Positions 18,109 to 26,400 are shown, counted from the first letter of the stretch. The stretch is 64,000 bases of DNA from Blastococcus mobilis (GCF_900188025.1 NZ_FZNO01000014.1:1-64000); one strand, 5' to 3'. Notes: generated by a model from the sequence alone, not told the origin. Numbers and translations: made by a program.

Positions 18109-18339
18109 GTGCCTCGCGACCCACGACAGATCCAGCTGGAGATCGACGCCGCCCGCGAGTCGCTGGCCGCCACGCTGGACCAGCTGACCTACCGGACCAG
18201 CCCGACGCGGCTCAAGACCAAGGGCAGGGACGCGGTCCAGCGCTTCCTGCAGACGCCGGCCGGCATGGCCACCGTCGGCGCGGTCGGCCTGCTGCTCACC
18301 TTCGCCGTCGTCCAGAAGATCCGGCACCGCAACGACTGA
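18109..18339 (+). CDS. DUF3618 domain membrane protein
   Basis: A 76-residue protein with the DUF3618 pattern: the N-terminal helix DPRQIQLEIDAARESLAATL followed by DQLTYRTSPTRLK, then one C-terminal membrane helix (GMATVGAVGLLLTFAVVQKI). The family is widespread in actinobacteria and of unknown role. The GTG start lies 6 bp after CAGGCT. The next gene begins 4 bp after its stop. Confidence 0.88.
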   Translation: MPRDPRQIQLEIDAARESLAATLDQLTYRTSPTRLKTKGRDAVQRFLQTPAGMATVGAVGLLLTFAVVQKIRHRND

Positions 18340-18343
18340 CCCC

Positions 18344-18841
18344 GTGCGCCGCGCCCGTCCTGATCCGATCGGGCCAGGGCAGGAGTCCGTCTGGGACTAC
18401 CCGCGGCCGCCGTCGGCCCAGGTGAGCACCCGCCGGGTCGTGGTCGAGCTCGGCGGCCGCGTCCTCGCGGACACCGTGCGCGCGGTCCGCGTCTGCGAGA
18501 CCAGCCACCCGCCGGTGTACTACGTGCCGCGCGAGGACGTCGCCGACGACGTCCTCGAGGAGGCCCGGGGCGGGTCGTGGTGCGAGTGGAAGGGCGAGGC
18601 GACCTACTGGGACGCCGTCGTGGACGGCCGACGTGTTCCCGCCGTCGGCTGGTCCTACGAGGACCCGAGCCCCGGCTTCGAGCAGCTGCGCGGCGCTGTC
18701 GCCTTCTACCCCGGCCGCGTCGACCGGGCGACCGTCGACGGTGAACTGGTCCGGCCGCAGGCCGGCGGCTTCTACGGCGGTTGGATCACCGACGAGGTCG
18801 TCGGGCCCTTCAAGGGCGACGCGGGCACCTCGGGCTGGTAG
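18344..18841 (+). CDS. DUF427 domain protein
   Basis: A 165-residue cytoplasmic protein of the DUF427 family. The signatures are ESVWDYPRPP, the segment PPVYYVPREDV, the core CEWKGEATYWD and VAFYPGRVD. Function is unknown; the fold is a small beta-rich domain. The GTG start is 4 bp after the DUF3618 stop, so the two are likely co-transcribed. A bidirectional hairpin separates it from the convergent TetR gene. Confidence 0.88.
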   Translation: MRRARPDPIGPGQESVWDYPRPPSAQVSTRRVVVELGGRVLADTVRAVRVCETSHPPVYYVPREDVADDVLEEARGGSWCEWKGEATYWDAVVDGRRVPAVGWSYEDPSPGFEQLRGAVAFYPGRVDRATVDGELVRPQAGGFYGGWITDEVVGPFKGDAGTSGW

Positions 18842-18855
18842 CCCCGCAACGCAAC

Positions 18856-18887
18856 GAGCGCCCCTCCCGTTCCGGGAGCGGGCGCTC
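18856..18887. terminator. Bidirectional hairpin terminator
   Basis: GAGCGCCC at 18856-18863 pairs with GGGCGCTC at 18880-18887, with an inner CTCCCG/CGGGAG stem and a short TTC loop, between the convergent DUF427 and TetR genes. Confidence 0.75.
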
Positions 18888-18900
18888 GGCAGAGGCTCGA

Positions 18901-19518
18901 TCAGACGGCGGTGCTGCGAATCAGCGGCATGATGATCGTGTCGAGGATCTGGTCGGCGTAGGCCTCGTCCACCGGCTCGCCGGTGAGCAGCCAGCGCTGC
19001 ACGAGCGGAGCGCTCGCGGCCTCGCCGATGAGGGTTCCGGACACCTCCGGGCGGATCTCTCCCCGCTCCTGTGCCTGCTGCCACACCTGGTCGAAGGCGG
19101 TCCGCCATTCCGCGAGAGGACCGTCGCGGAACGCCTCGGCCAGCGCTGGCTCGTGCGGCACGGTCGAGAGCAGGGACAGCGTGGCCGCGCCTGCCGGGCC
19201 GGTGACGATGGCGAGCAGCGACCGCAGCAGGGCCCGGAGATCACCCTCGAGCGTGCCGGTGGTCGGCGGGGCCGCCTGCGCCCGGTTGAGCCCGGAGATG
19301 GTGTCGACGACCAGGTCCTGCTTGGTGCGCCAGCGGCGGTAGATCGTCGCCTTTCCGACGCCGGCCTCCGACGCAACGGCGTCCATGGTCAACGCGCCGT
19401 AGCCCACGTCCCCCAGCAGCCGCAGGATCGCGGCGCGGATGACGCTGTCCCGGCTGGGGTCGCGCGGGCGGCCACCACGACTGGGGCGGATGGCGTCGCT
19501 CGTAGCGGAACCGGACAT
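18901..19518 (-). CDS. TetR/AcrR family transcriptional regulator
   Basis: A 205-residue repressor-type regulator. The N-terminal HTH is clear (SRDSVIRAAILRLLGDVGY, then GVGKATIYRRWRTKQDLV), and the C-terminal ligand domain is of the type found in many actinobacterial TetR proteins. The start at 19518 is 6 bp after TAAGGT (complement of 19525-19530), so the mRNA is probably leaderless. The palindrome GAACGTTC at 19545-19552 falls at the expected -35 position and may be an autoregulatory operator. No target gene is obvious; the divergent EAL gene is a candidate. Confidence 0.9.
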   Translation of the reverse strand: MSGSATSDAIRPSRGGRPRDPSRDSVIRAAILRLLGDVGYGALTMDAVASEAGVGKATIYRRWRTKQDLVVDTISGLNRAQAAPPTTGTLEGDLRALLRSLLAIVTGPAGAATLSLLSTVPHEPALAEAFRDGPLAEWRTAFDQVWQQAQERGEIRPEVSGTLIGEAASAPLVQRWLLTGEPVDEAYADQILDTIIMPLIRSTAV

Positions 19519-19524
19519 GCCGAA

Positions 19525-19552
19525 ACCTTAGACAATAAAGATACGAACGTTC
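19525..19552 (-). promoter_or_regulatory. Likely promoter and operator of the TetR gene
   Basis: The -10 box TAAGGT (minus strand, 19525-19530) is followed 6 bp later by the ATG. GAACGTTC, a perfect 8-bp palindrome at 19545-19552, overlaps the expected -35 region. The stretch is unusually AT-rich for this window. Confidence 0.45.
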
Positions 19553-19638
19553 CACAACTCCACCGCGAGTCGTCCGTGTGATCACCGGCACGGGCGCATG
19601 TCCCGGACGCCGCGCGCCTGCCCGCCGGGGCCGGGACG

Positions 19639-20787
19639 GTGAGTCATCCTGCGGACGTGGGAACCATCTGCGGTGGGGTCTGTGGGTGCCGCCAGAACTG
19701 GGAGGTGCCGGGGGCGGCTACCCGTGCCCTGCTGGCGACCTCCATCGGCCACGTGCTGCCGACCGTCGCGCGCCTCGCGAAGGCCCTGGGCATGACCGTC
19801 TACTCGTCCCCCCAACTGGTCGACATCCTCGACGACCGCGGAGGCAGACGGCTCGACGTCCTCTTCCAGCGGCTCGCCCGCGAGCTCACGGCCGCCGAGA
19901 CCGAGGCCCTGCGGGTGGTCGCCGATCCGCCCGCGGAGGGCGCCGCACTCACCGCGCGGCTGCTGACCGCTCCGTCACTGGCGGTGGAGCTGGCTCGCCG
20001 CGGCGTGACCGTCGAGGTCGGGGTCCTCGCCGAGGCGGAGTTCTGGTCGGTCTACCAGCCGATCGTCTCCCTCGCCGACCGCTCCGTCGTCGCGCACGAG
20101 GCGCTGCTGCGCGGGGTCGTGGACGACCGGGAGGTCGGCGGCGGGGACCTCTTCTTCGTGGCCGAGCAGGCGGGTTGGCTGCACCGGCTGGACCGCATCG
20201 GCCGGGAGTCCGCGATCGCCGGTGCCGTGCCGTGGCTCGGTGACGACGACCTGTTCGTCAACTTCAACCCGGCGTCCATCTTCCGGCCGCAGGTCTGCCT
20301 GGCCAGCACCGAGCGCGTCGTCCACGACGCCGGCATCGACCCGGAGCAGCTGGTCTTCGAGGTCGTCGAGTCCCACGCCATCGCCGACCGCGGCCACCTC
20401 GTCTCGATCCTCGACCACTACCGATCGCTGCGCTGGCGGGTGGCGCTGGACGACGTCGGCGCGGGCTGGTCGAGCCTGTCGCTGCTGGCCGCCGTCCGCC
20501 CCGACGTGGTCAAGCTCGACAGGCGCCTGGTCCAGGAGCTGCCCGACGACGGCGCCCGCACCGTCCTCAAGGCGGTGACCGACCTGGCCCACAAGCTAGG
20601 AGCGGTGGTGGTCGCCGAGGGGATCGAGACCGAACGGCTGGCCGAGGAGGTGACCGTGCTGGGCGCCGACATGGGCCAGGGCTGGCTGTTCGGCCGGCCG
20701 GTGCGCCCCGATCCACCGGTCGAGGAGCCCGAAGGTCGCTGGCAGCCGGTCGTGCGGACGCCGGTCAGTGGAGCGCCCAGCCGGTGA
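19639..20787 (+). CDS. EAL-domain cyclic-di-GMP phosphodiesterase with novel N-terminal region
   Basis: A 382-residue soluble protein. The C-terminal EAL domain (about 135-360) keeps the catalytic set: Glu154 (HEALLRG), Asn209 (VNFNP), Glu241 (FEVVES), Asp271-Asp272 (DDVGAGWSSL), Lys292 (KLD) and Glu327 (AEGIE). It should therefore hydrolyse c-di-GMP. The first 130 residues are not a known GGDEF or PAS domain. They start with a Cys cluster (Cys11, Cys15, Cys17) and a helical region, perhaps a metal- or redox-sensing input. Its 3' end overlaps the convergent phosphatase gene by 23 bp. Confidence 0.88.
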   Translation: MSHPADVGTICGGVCGCRQNWEVPGAATRALLATSIGHVLPTVARLAKALGMTVYSSPQLVDILDDRGGRRLDVLFQRLARELTAAETEALRVVADPPAEGAALTARLLTAPSLAVELARRGVTVEVGVLAEAEFWSVYQPIVSLADRSVVAHEALLRGVVDDREVGGGDLFFVAEQAGWLHRLDRIGRESAIAGAVPWLGDDDLFVNFNPASIFRPQVCLASTERVVHDAGIDPEQLVFEVVESHAIADRGHLVSILDHYRSLRWRVALDDVGAGWSSLSLLAAVRPDVVKLDRRLVQELPDDGARTVLKAVTDLAHKLGAVVVAEGIETERLAEEVTVLGADMGQGWLFGRPVRPDPPVEEPEGRWQPVVRTPVSGAPSR

Positions 20788-21346
20788 GCACCGGCCGGGC
20801 GTGCTCGTGCCCGAGGATGCCGTAGGCCCCCGCGGGCATGGCGAACAGCGCTCCGGCGGCGGGTTCGAGGCCGAGCCAGCGGGCGGTCAGGATGCGGAGC
20901 ACGTGCCCGTGGGCGAGCAGCAGGACGTCACCGCTCGGCAGGCGTTCCCGCGCGCGGGCGAGGACCCGGTCCACCCGCTTCCCGACGTCCGCGAGGGTCT
21001 CGCCGGGGCTGTCTCCCGGGATCGTGCCGTCGACCCAGATCGACCACACCCTGCCGAGCTCTTGGCTGATCTCCACCGTCGTCCGTCCCTCGTAGCCGCC
21101 GTAGTCCAGCTCCACGAGGTCCTGCTCGACGGCCGTCGGCACCAGGCCGGCGAGCTCCGCGGTCCGGCGGGCCCGCTGTCGCGGGCTGACCCACACCTCG
21201 GCGAACGACCGATCGGCCAGCGATGTCCGCAGGCTCCGCGCTTGTTCCTCGCCCTCGGGCAGGAGCGGGAGGTCGGTGATGCTCGTGTGCTGTCCGCTGC
21301 GGCTCCACTCCGTCTGCCCGTGCCGCAGCACCACGATCTCGCCCAT
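20765..21346 (-). CDS. Histidine phosphatase family protein
   Basis: A 193-residue phosphoglycerate-mutase-like phosphatase. The RHG motif with catalytic His9 opens the protein ([12 protein letters not shown]), Glu lies in [10 protein letters not shown], and the second His is in [10 protein letters not shown]. The substrate cannot be read from sequence; relatives act on small phosphate esters. The 3' end overlaps the EAL gene by 23 bp on the opposite strand. The start is ATG 21346, with GGAGACCC just upstream. Confidence 0.88.
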   Translation of the reverse strand: MGEIVVLRHGQTEWSRSGQHTSITDLPLLPEGEEQARSLRTSLADRSFAEVWVSPRQRARRTAELAGLVPTAVEQDLVELDYGGYEGRTTVEISQELGRVWSIWVDGTIPGDSPGETLADVGKRVDRVLARARERLPSGDVLLLAHGHVLRILTARWLGLEPAAGALFAMPAGAYGILGHEHARPVLTGWALH

Positions 21347-21480
21347 CGGGTCTCCTGACTCTCGTGTGGCCGCTCACATCCGACGGCGGGCGGGAAGACG
21401 GGCGCGGGGTTCCGCGCTGCCGGGAAGAGTGCCCCGACGGCGACCGCCGCGGGGGTGAGTCGAACTTCCTGGGGGAATCC

Positions 21481-22335
21481 ATGACCACGGTCGCGCCCGC
21501 TGACACCTTCTCCATCGGCGGCGATCTGCCCGTCCACCGGCTCGGCTACGGCGCCATGCAGCTGCCCGGCCCCGGCGTCTGGGGTGAGCCCGCCGATCAC
21601 GCCGCCGCCGTCCGCGTCGTCCGCGCCGCGGTCGAGCAGGGTGTGGACTTCATCGACACCGCCGACTCCTACGGCCCTGTCGTCAGCGAGCGGATCATCG
21701 CCGAGGCGCTGCACCCGTACCCGGAGCAGCTGGTGATCGGCACCAAGGCGGGTCTGGTGCGCACCGGTCCGGGGGAGTGGCACCCGGTCGGCCGCCCGGC
21801 CTACCTCAAGCAGCAGGTCGAGCTCTCCCTGCGCACCCTGAGGCTGGAGCGCATCGACCTCATCCAGCTGCACCGCATCGACGGCGAGGTGCCGCTGGCC
21901 GACCAGCTGGGTGCCTTCAAGGAGCTGCAGGAGCAGGGCAAGGTGCGCCACATCGGCGTCTCGGAGGTCTCGGTCGAGGAGCTGAAGGCCGCCCGCGAGA
22001 TCGTCGACGTGGTCAGCGTGCAGAACCTCTACAACCTGACCAACCGGCAGAGCCAGGACGTCCTGGACTACGCCACCGCCGAGGGCATCGCGTTCATCCC
22101 GTGGTTCCCGATCGCCACCGGTGATCTCGCCGCTCCCGACAGCCCGGTCGCCGACATCGCCCGTGAGCTGGGGGCGACCCCGTCCCAGGTCGCGCTGGCC
22201 TGGCTGCTGCAGAAGTCGCCGGTCGTGCTGCCCATCCCGGGCACCAAGTCAGTGGAGCACCTCGCCGAGAACCTGGGTGCGGCGCGACTGGCGCTCTCCG
22301 ACGAGGACATGACCCGCCTGGACGCGCTGGCCTGA
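21481..22335 (+). CDS. Aldo/keto reductase
   Basis: A 284-residue NADPH-dependent oxidoreductase with a TIM-barrel fold. The catalytic tetrad is visible: Asp and Tyr in FIDTADSYG, Lys in VIGTKAG and His in LIQLHRIDG. The C-terminal [18 protein letters not shown] binds NADPH. The sequence resembles the actinobacterial YdbC-like group, whose natural substrate is unknown. The ATG start follows GGGGGAA by 4 bp. It is convergent with the STAS gene (3 bp between stops). Confidence 0.9.
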   Translation: MTTVAPADTFSIGGDLPVHRLGYGAMQLPGPGVWGEPADHAAAVRVVRAAVEQGVDFIDTADSYGPVVSERIIAEALHPYPEQLVIGTKAGLVRTGPGEWHPVGRPAYLKQQVELSLRTLRLERIDLIQLHRIDGEVPLADQLGAFKELQEQGKVRHIGVSEVSVEELKAAREIVDVVSVQNLYNLTNRQSQDVLDYATAEGIAFIPWFPIATGDLAAPDSPVADIARELGATPSQVALAWLLQKSPVVLPIPGTKSVEHLAENLGAARLALSDEDMTRLDALA

Positions 22336-22338
22336 CGG

Positions 22339-22779
22339 TCAGCACCCCAGAGCGGCCGCCGGCGCGCCGCGCGTGGGCGCGGGGCGCCGGCTCGCCGCGC
22401 GAGGGGCCGGCGCCCCGGCTGGGTGTGTCCCGCGAGTGGCCGCCGGATCGGCGGCGGCCGCCGGGACGCCGTCGAGCTGCAGTCGCCCGGCGAGGTTGGC
22501 CATGCCGATCAGGCGCCGGGTCGCCGGCAGCGCGCCGACGATGCGGCAGGCGCGGCCGGCTGCGGACAGCTCCCGCGTGAAGCCGGCCAGTGCGTGCAGC
22601 CCCGAGCAGTCCCAGAAGTGGGCACGGGCGACGTCGACGACGATCTGCCGCGTGTTCAGTTCCGCCGCCCGGGTGAGGACGTCGGTGACCTGTGGCGCGG
22701 TGGACAGGTCCGTGTCGCCGACGAGCCGGACCACCACCTGGTCGGGCGCGGGGACGAGAGCGGCGTTGAACTGGGGCAT
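22339..22779 (-). CDS. STAS-domain protein (anti-sigma factor antagonist-like)
   Basis: A 146-residue protein. Residues 10-100 form a STAS domain (VVVRLVGDTDLSTAPQVTDVL, then IVVDVARAHFWDCSGLHAL), with the serine of DCSGL at the place phosphorylated in SpoIIAA-type antagonists. A tail rich in Pro, Ala and Arg follows. It could regulate an alternative sigma factor through an RsbW-like kinase, but none is encoded nearby. The ribosome site CTGGAGG lies inside a duplicated 32-bp segment. Confidence 0.82.
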   Translation of the reverse strand: MPQFNAALVPAPDQVVVRLVGDTDLSTAPQVTDVLTRAAELNTRQIVVDVARAHFWDCSGLHALAGFTRELSAAGRACRIVGALPATRRLIGMANLAGRLQLDGVPAAAADPAATRGTHPAGAPAPRAASRRPAPTRGAPAAALGC

Positions 22780-22780
22780 C

Positions 22781-22835
22781 GCGCCTCCAGCGACTCGGTG
22801 ACGTCGGCCGCCGCGCCTCCAGCGACTCGGCGACG
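22781..22835. repeat. Tandem 32-bp duplication covering the STAS gene ribosome site
   Basis: GCGCCTCCAGCGACTCGGTG-ACG at 22781-22803 recurs at 22813-22835 with one change. On the minus strand the copy next to the ATG supplies GGAGG at good spacing; the second copy lies 32 bp further upstream. Confidence 0.75.
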
Positions 22836-22971
22836 CCCGACCTTAGGTCGACCTCCGGCGTCTTCACAACGTAGAGCAACACATCGGCTGCGCGACGTTC
22901 CGAACGCGCTGCAGCCGGCGTCGGCGGGCCCCGGCAGCGCCCCGCGGCACCGGACGCGTCACCATGGCCGC

Positions 22972-24180
22972 GTGGACGCTGAAGACTTCCGCCAGATCCG
23001 GGACGCCGTGCGCCAGCTGGTCCGTGAGTCCGTCGTCCCCCGCGAGGAACAGATCGAGGACGAGGACCGCATCCCCGACGACCTGCGGGCCCGGGCCGCG
23101 GACATGGGGCTGTTCGGCTACGCGCTCCCCGAGGAGTACGGCGGACTGGGCGTGACCATGAGCGAGGACGTCGCGCTCGCGATGGAGTTCGGGTACACGA
23201 CGCCCGCCTTCCGTTCCCTCTTCGGCACGAACAACGGCATCTCCGGCCAGGTGATCGCCAAGTTCGGCAGCGACGAACAGAAGAAGGCCTACCTTCCCCG
23301 CATGGCCGCCGGCGAGTTGATCGGCTCGTTCGCGCTCACCGAGGCCGAGGCCGGCTCCGACCCGGCCGGGTTGCGGACCACGGCCCGCCGCGACGGCGAC
23401 GAGTGGGTCCTCAACGGCAGCAAGCGATACATCACGAACGCTCCACTCGCCGACTTGCTCGTCGTCTTCGCCCGCAGCAACCCCGACGAGCGCGGTGGCC
23501 GCGGCATCTCCAGCTTCGTCGTCGAGACCGCCACCCCCGGCGTCACCGTGGGCCCGAGGGACAAGAAGATGGGCCAGGCGGGCGCTTGGACCGCCGAGGT
23601 CTTCCTCGACGACGTCCGCGTGCCGGGCGACGCGCTGATCGGCGAGGAGGGCCGCGGGTACTCGAAGGCGCTCACCGTTCTCTCCCGCGGACGGCTGCAC
23701 ATCGCGGCGCTCTGCGTGGGAATGGCGCAGCGGGTCCTCGACGAGTCGGTCGCCTACGCGGCCACGGCCAAGCAGGGCGGTGCGCCGATCGGCCGCTTCC
23801 AGCTGGTGCAGGCGATGCTGGCCGACATGCACGCCGAGCTGCTGGCCGGCCGGAGCATGGTGCGCGAGGTCGCCGCCCGTTACGACAGCGGTGAGGACAC
23901 CTCCGTCGGCCCCTCCTCGGCCAAGCTGTTCTGCACTGAGATGGTCGCGCGCGCCACGGACTCCGCGGTCCAGATCCACGGCGGCATGGGGTACCTGCGG
24001 ACGACGCCGGTGGAGCGCTTCTACCGGGACGCCCGGCTGTTCCGCCTCTACGAGGGCACCAGTGAGGTGCAGCGGGTGATCATCGGTGGCGCGCTGCTGC
24101 GCGAGGCCGGCATGGGACAGGGCCCTCCTGCCCCCCACCACTCGCAAGCTCGCGGCGGGTCCCTGCAGGAGGACCGCTGA
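22972..24180 (+). CDS. Acyl-CoA dehydrogenase
   Basis: A 402-residue FAD enzyme introducing the alpha-beta double bond into acyl-CoA thioesters. Signatures: SFALTEAEAGSDPAG (FAD/substrate), WVLNGSKRYITNA, QIHGGMGY and the catalytic glutamate in LYEGTSEVQR. The start is GTG 22972; the ATG 8 bp earlier is out of frame. The last 19 residues (after REAGMGQ) are encoded by a dispersed element (24120-24175) and are not homologous to the family, so the native C-terminus has been replaced or extended. A thioesterase follows, consistent with acyl-CoA metabolism. Confidence 0.92.
   Translation: MDAEDFRQIRDAVRQLVRESVVPREEQIEDEDRIPDDLRARAADMGLFGYALPEEYGGLGVTMSEDVALAMEFGYTTPAFRSLFGTNNGISGQVIAKFGSDEQKKAYLPRMAAGELIGSFALTEAEAGSDPAGLRTTARRDGDEWVLNGSKRYITNAPLADLLVVFARSNPDERGGRGISSFVVETATPGVTVGPRDKKMGQAGAWTAEVFLDDVRVPGDALIGEEGRGYSKALTVLSRGRLHIAALCVGMAQRVLDESVAYAATAKQGGAPIGRFQLVQAMLADMHAELLAGRSMVREVAARYDSGEDTSVGPSSAKLFCTEMVARATDSAVQIHGGMGYLRTTPVERFYRDARLFRLYEGTSEVQRVIIGGALLREAGMGQGPPAPHHSQARGGSLQEDR
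24120..24175. repeat. Dispersed element copy C, inside the acyl-CoA dehydrogenase 3' end
   Basis: A 56-bp short form bounded by GGGCCCTCCTGC and GCAGGAGGACC, with the CACTCGCAAGCTCGCGGCG core shared with copies A and B. It codes the last residues of the dehydrogenase and supplies AGGAGG just before the thioesterase reading frame. Confidence 0.7.
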
Positions 24181-24293
24181 GCCCGGACGAGCGCGCCGTC
24201 CGCCGGGAGGCCGTCGGCGCGCTCGGCGCCGCGCTGCGGGACCTGGTCGATGCCGCCGTCCGCACGGAGGTCCCGCTCGACGAGCTGGCCGCC

Positions 24294-24842
24294 GTGACCG
24301 AGTCCGCGCGGGAGCTCGCCGCCCGCCTCCGGGCGGACAGTCGCGGGCTGCACGACATCGCCACCGTCGACGACCCCGAGATCGGCGAGCGCTGGTACAG
24401 CCCCGTCTACGGACCGGGCAATCCGGTGGCCCCGCCGATCGTGGCCACGGATTCCTCCGACGGTCGCGCAAGGGGCCGGGTGACCGTCGGGAAGACGCAC
24501 GAGGGACCGCCCGGCCTGGTCCACGGCGGGGTCGTCGCCACCCTGCTCGATCACGTGCTGGCCCGGGCGGTGCGGGCCGCCGGCCGGGGCGGGCTGACGG
24601 CGACGCTGACGGTCACCTACCGGCGGCCGGTGCCGCTGGGCGTGCCGCTGATGGCCACGGCCGAGATGGGAACCACGGACGGGCGGCGCACGACGGCGAC
24701 CGCCCGCCTGGTGGCCGAGGACGACCCGTCCACCACGCTCGCCGAGGCCGAGGGGCTCTTCATCGCGCTGCGCCCGGAGCGCGCTGCCGACGTGTTCGCG
24801 CCGACCGGGCGCAGCGTCGCCGCCTGGACCACCCGCACCTGA
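24294..24842 (+). CDS. PaaI-type hotdog-fold thioesterase
   Basis: A thioesterase of about 182 residues from GTG 24294. The core GPPGLVHGGVVATLLDHVLARA (here split around 77-98) and the strand TATLTVTYRRPVPLG are typical of the PaaI/4HBT family, which hydrolyses acyl-CoA thioesters. The true start may be earlier: the frame stays open and reads as a good amphipathic helix back to 24177, where a CTG overlapping the dehydrogenase stop follows AGGAGGA. The stop codon lies in the first copy of a 16-bp tandem duplication. Confidence 0.85.
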   Translation: MTESARELAARLRADSRGLHDIATVDDPEIGERWYSPVYGPGNPVAPPIVATDSSDGRARGRVTVGKTHEGPPGLVHGGVVATLLDHVLARAVRAAGRGGLTATLTVTYRRPVPLGVPLMATAEMGTTDGRRTTATARLVAEDDPSTTLAEAEGLFIALRPERAADVFAPTGRSVAAWTTRT

Positions 24843-24866
24843 GAAAGCTCGCACCTGAGAAAGCTC
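24835..24866. repeat. 16-bp perfect tandem duplication
   Basis: GCACCTGAGAAAGCTC occurs twice in direct succession, at 24835-24850 and 24851-24866. The TGA of the first copy is the thioesterase stop. It looks like a recent slippage event. Confidence 0.85.
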
Positions 24867-25028
24867 CGCGAGATCCCCGACGGTTCCGCTACTGTCCGCC
24901 TCCCCAGCAGATCGGGAGGACGTAGTGGCCGGCCCGGCACACAGCTCGGAGCTTCGACTGACTTCGACGCTTCCCGGCCACCGGCCGACGGTGACCTCAG
25001 ACCCGAGCTCGCCGACGTCGGCCGGCTC

Positions 25029-26396
25029 GTGCGCCGCGGGCTCCGCGCGGTCATCGGTGCGGCACGAGCCGAGGAACGGCCCGCCCTCGCCCGGATCGTG
25101 GGTGAGCACCTCGGGTCCGGCGGTGACCTGGAGGTCGTCGAGGAGAGCCGGCCCGGCTACGAGCACGTCAACGTGCAGGCCGGCCTGGACGCCTGGCTGA
25201 CCGGTCCCGGCCGCACCGCCGAACTCGTCGGCGTCGTCGGCTACCAGCACCGCCGGTTCGGCCTGGCCGAGGTGCTCGCCGACGGGAACCGCCAGGCCGA
25301 TCCGTACGGACCCCGGCCGGGCACCGCGGCGCGGGTGAACCTGGCGTGCGGGCCGGACGGCGAGGTCCGCCCCTGCGTGCGCTGCGGCATCTACCTGGTG
25401 ACCGAGGGCGACGTCCGGACCGCCGTCCTGCTCCGCGGCCCCGAACCGGAGTCCGGCAACCCCCAGGTGTCGGTGCAGATCGTCAGCAGTGATCCCGGCA
25501 TGCCCTCCCATGCGGCGGCCGGCATCCGCGACGCGGCGCGGGCGCGCAACGTCTTCCGTGGCCAGGTGCTCTCCTTCGGGCAGGAGATCTTCGGCCACGG
25601 CCAGACGCTGCTGCAGTTCCACCGGCGCCCGCGGCTCGCGGCCGGACAGCTGATCCTGGCAGCCGACACCCTCGCCGAGGTGCAGCGCCAGGTCGTCGAG
25701 GTCGCCCGGCACAAGGAACGGCTGCTCGCCGCCGGACAGCACCTCAAGCGGGGGCTGCTGCTCTACGGCCCGCCCGGCGTCGGGAAGACCCACACGGTGC
25801 GGTACCTCATGAGCAGCCTGGTCGACACCACGGTCATCCAGCTCACCGGTAACCCGCTGCACCTGATCGCCGAGGCCTGCTCGGTGGCACGGGCCCTGCA
25901 GCCGGCGATGGTGATCGTCGAGGACGTCGACCTCATCGCCGAGGACCGCGGCATGCACCCGGGCCAGCACCCGCTGCTGTTCCAGCTGTTGAACGAGATG
26001 GACGGCCTCGCCGAGGACGCCGACGTCGTCTTCGTCCTGACCACCAACCGGGCCGACCTCCTGGAACCGGCGCTCGCCGCCCGCCCCGGCCGCGTCGACC
26101 AGGCCGTGGGACTCCAGTTGCCCGACCTGTCGGCCCGGCGTGCCCTCTTCGAGCTCTACCGCGGCTCGCTGACGGTGGACGTGTCCGGCCTCGACGACGT
26201 CCTCGCGCGCACCGAGGGGGTGACCGCTTCGTTCCTCAAGGAGCTGCTGCGTCGGGCCGCGCTGGTGGCGTCGGCCCGCACCACCGGGGACGAGGACCTC
26301 GCGGTGTCCGCCGCCGACCTGGAGACCGCTCTCGAGGAGTTGCTCGACACCCGCAACGCCATGACCCGGACGCTCCTCGGCAGCGCCGCGGACTGA
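25029..26396 (+). CDS. AAA-family ATPase
   Basis: A 455-residue AAA protein of the FtsH/ARC-like branch without a protease domain. Residues 1-230 are a family-specific N-domain containing CGPDGEVRPCVRCG (Cys107, Cys116, Cys119). The ATPase core has Walker A GPPGVGKT (247-254), Walker B IVEDVD (296-301) and the second region of homology ending in ARPGRVDQ, which includes the Arg finger. It is probably an unfoldase or remodeller; the target is unknown. The start is doubtful: the ribosome site and GTG at 24925 are in another frame, while this frame is open and protein-like upstream of 25029. Confidence 0.85.
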   Translation: MRRGLRAVIGAARAEERPALARIVGEHLGSGGDLEVVEESRPGYEHVNVQAGLDAWLTGPGRTAELVGVVGYQHRRFGLAEVLADGNRQADPYGPRPGTAARVNLACGPDGEVRPCVRCGIYLVTEGDVRTAVLLRGPEPESGNPQVSVQIVSSDPGMPSHAAAGIRDAARARNVFRGQVLSFGQEIFGHGQTLLQFHRRPRLAAGQLILAADTLAEVQRQVVEVARHKERLLAAGQHLKRGLLLYGPPGVGKTHTVRYLMSSLVDTTVIQLTGNPLHLIAEACSVARALQPAMVIVEDVDLIAEDRGMHPGQHPLLFQLLNEMDGLAEDADVVFVLTTNRADLLEPALAARPGRVDQAVGLQLPDLSARRALFELYRGSLTVDVSGLDDVLARTEGVTASFLKELLRRAALVASARTTGDEDLAVSAADLETALEELLDTRNAMTRTLLGSAAD

Positions 26397-26400
26397 TCGC

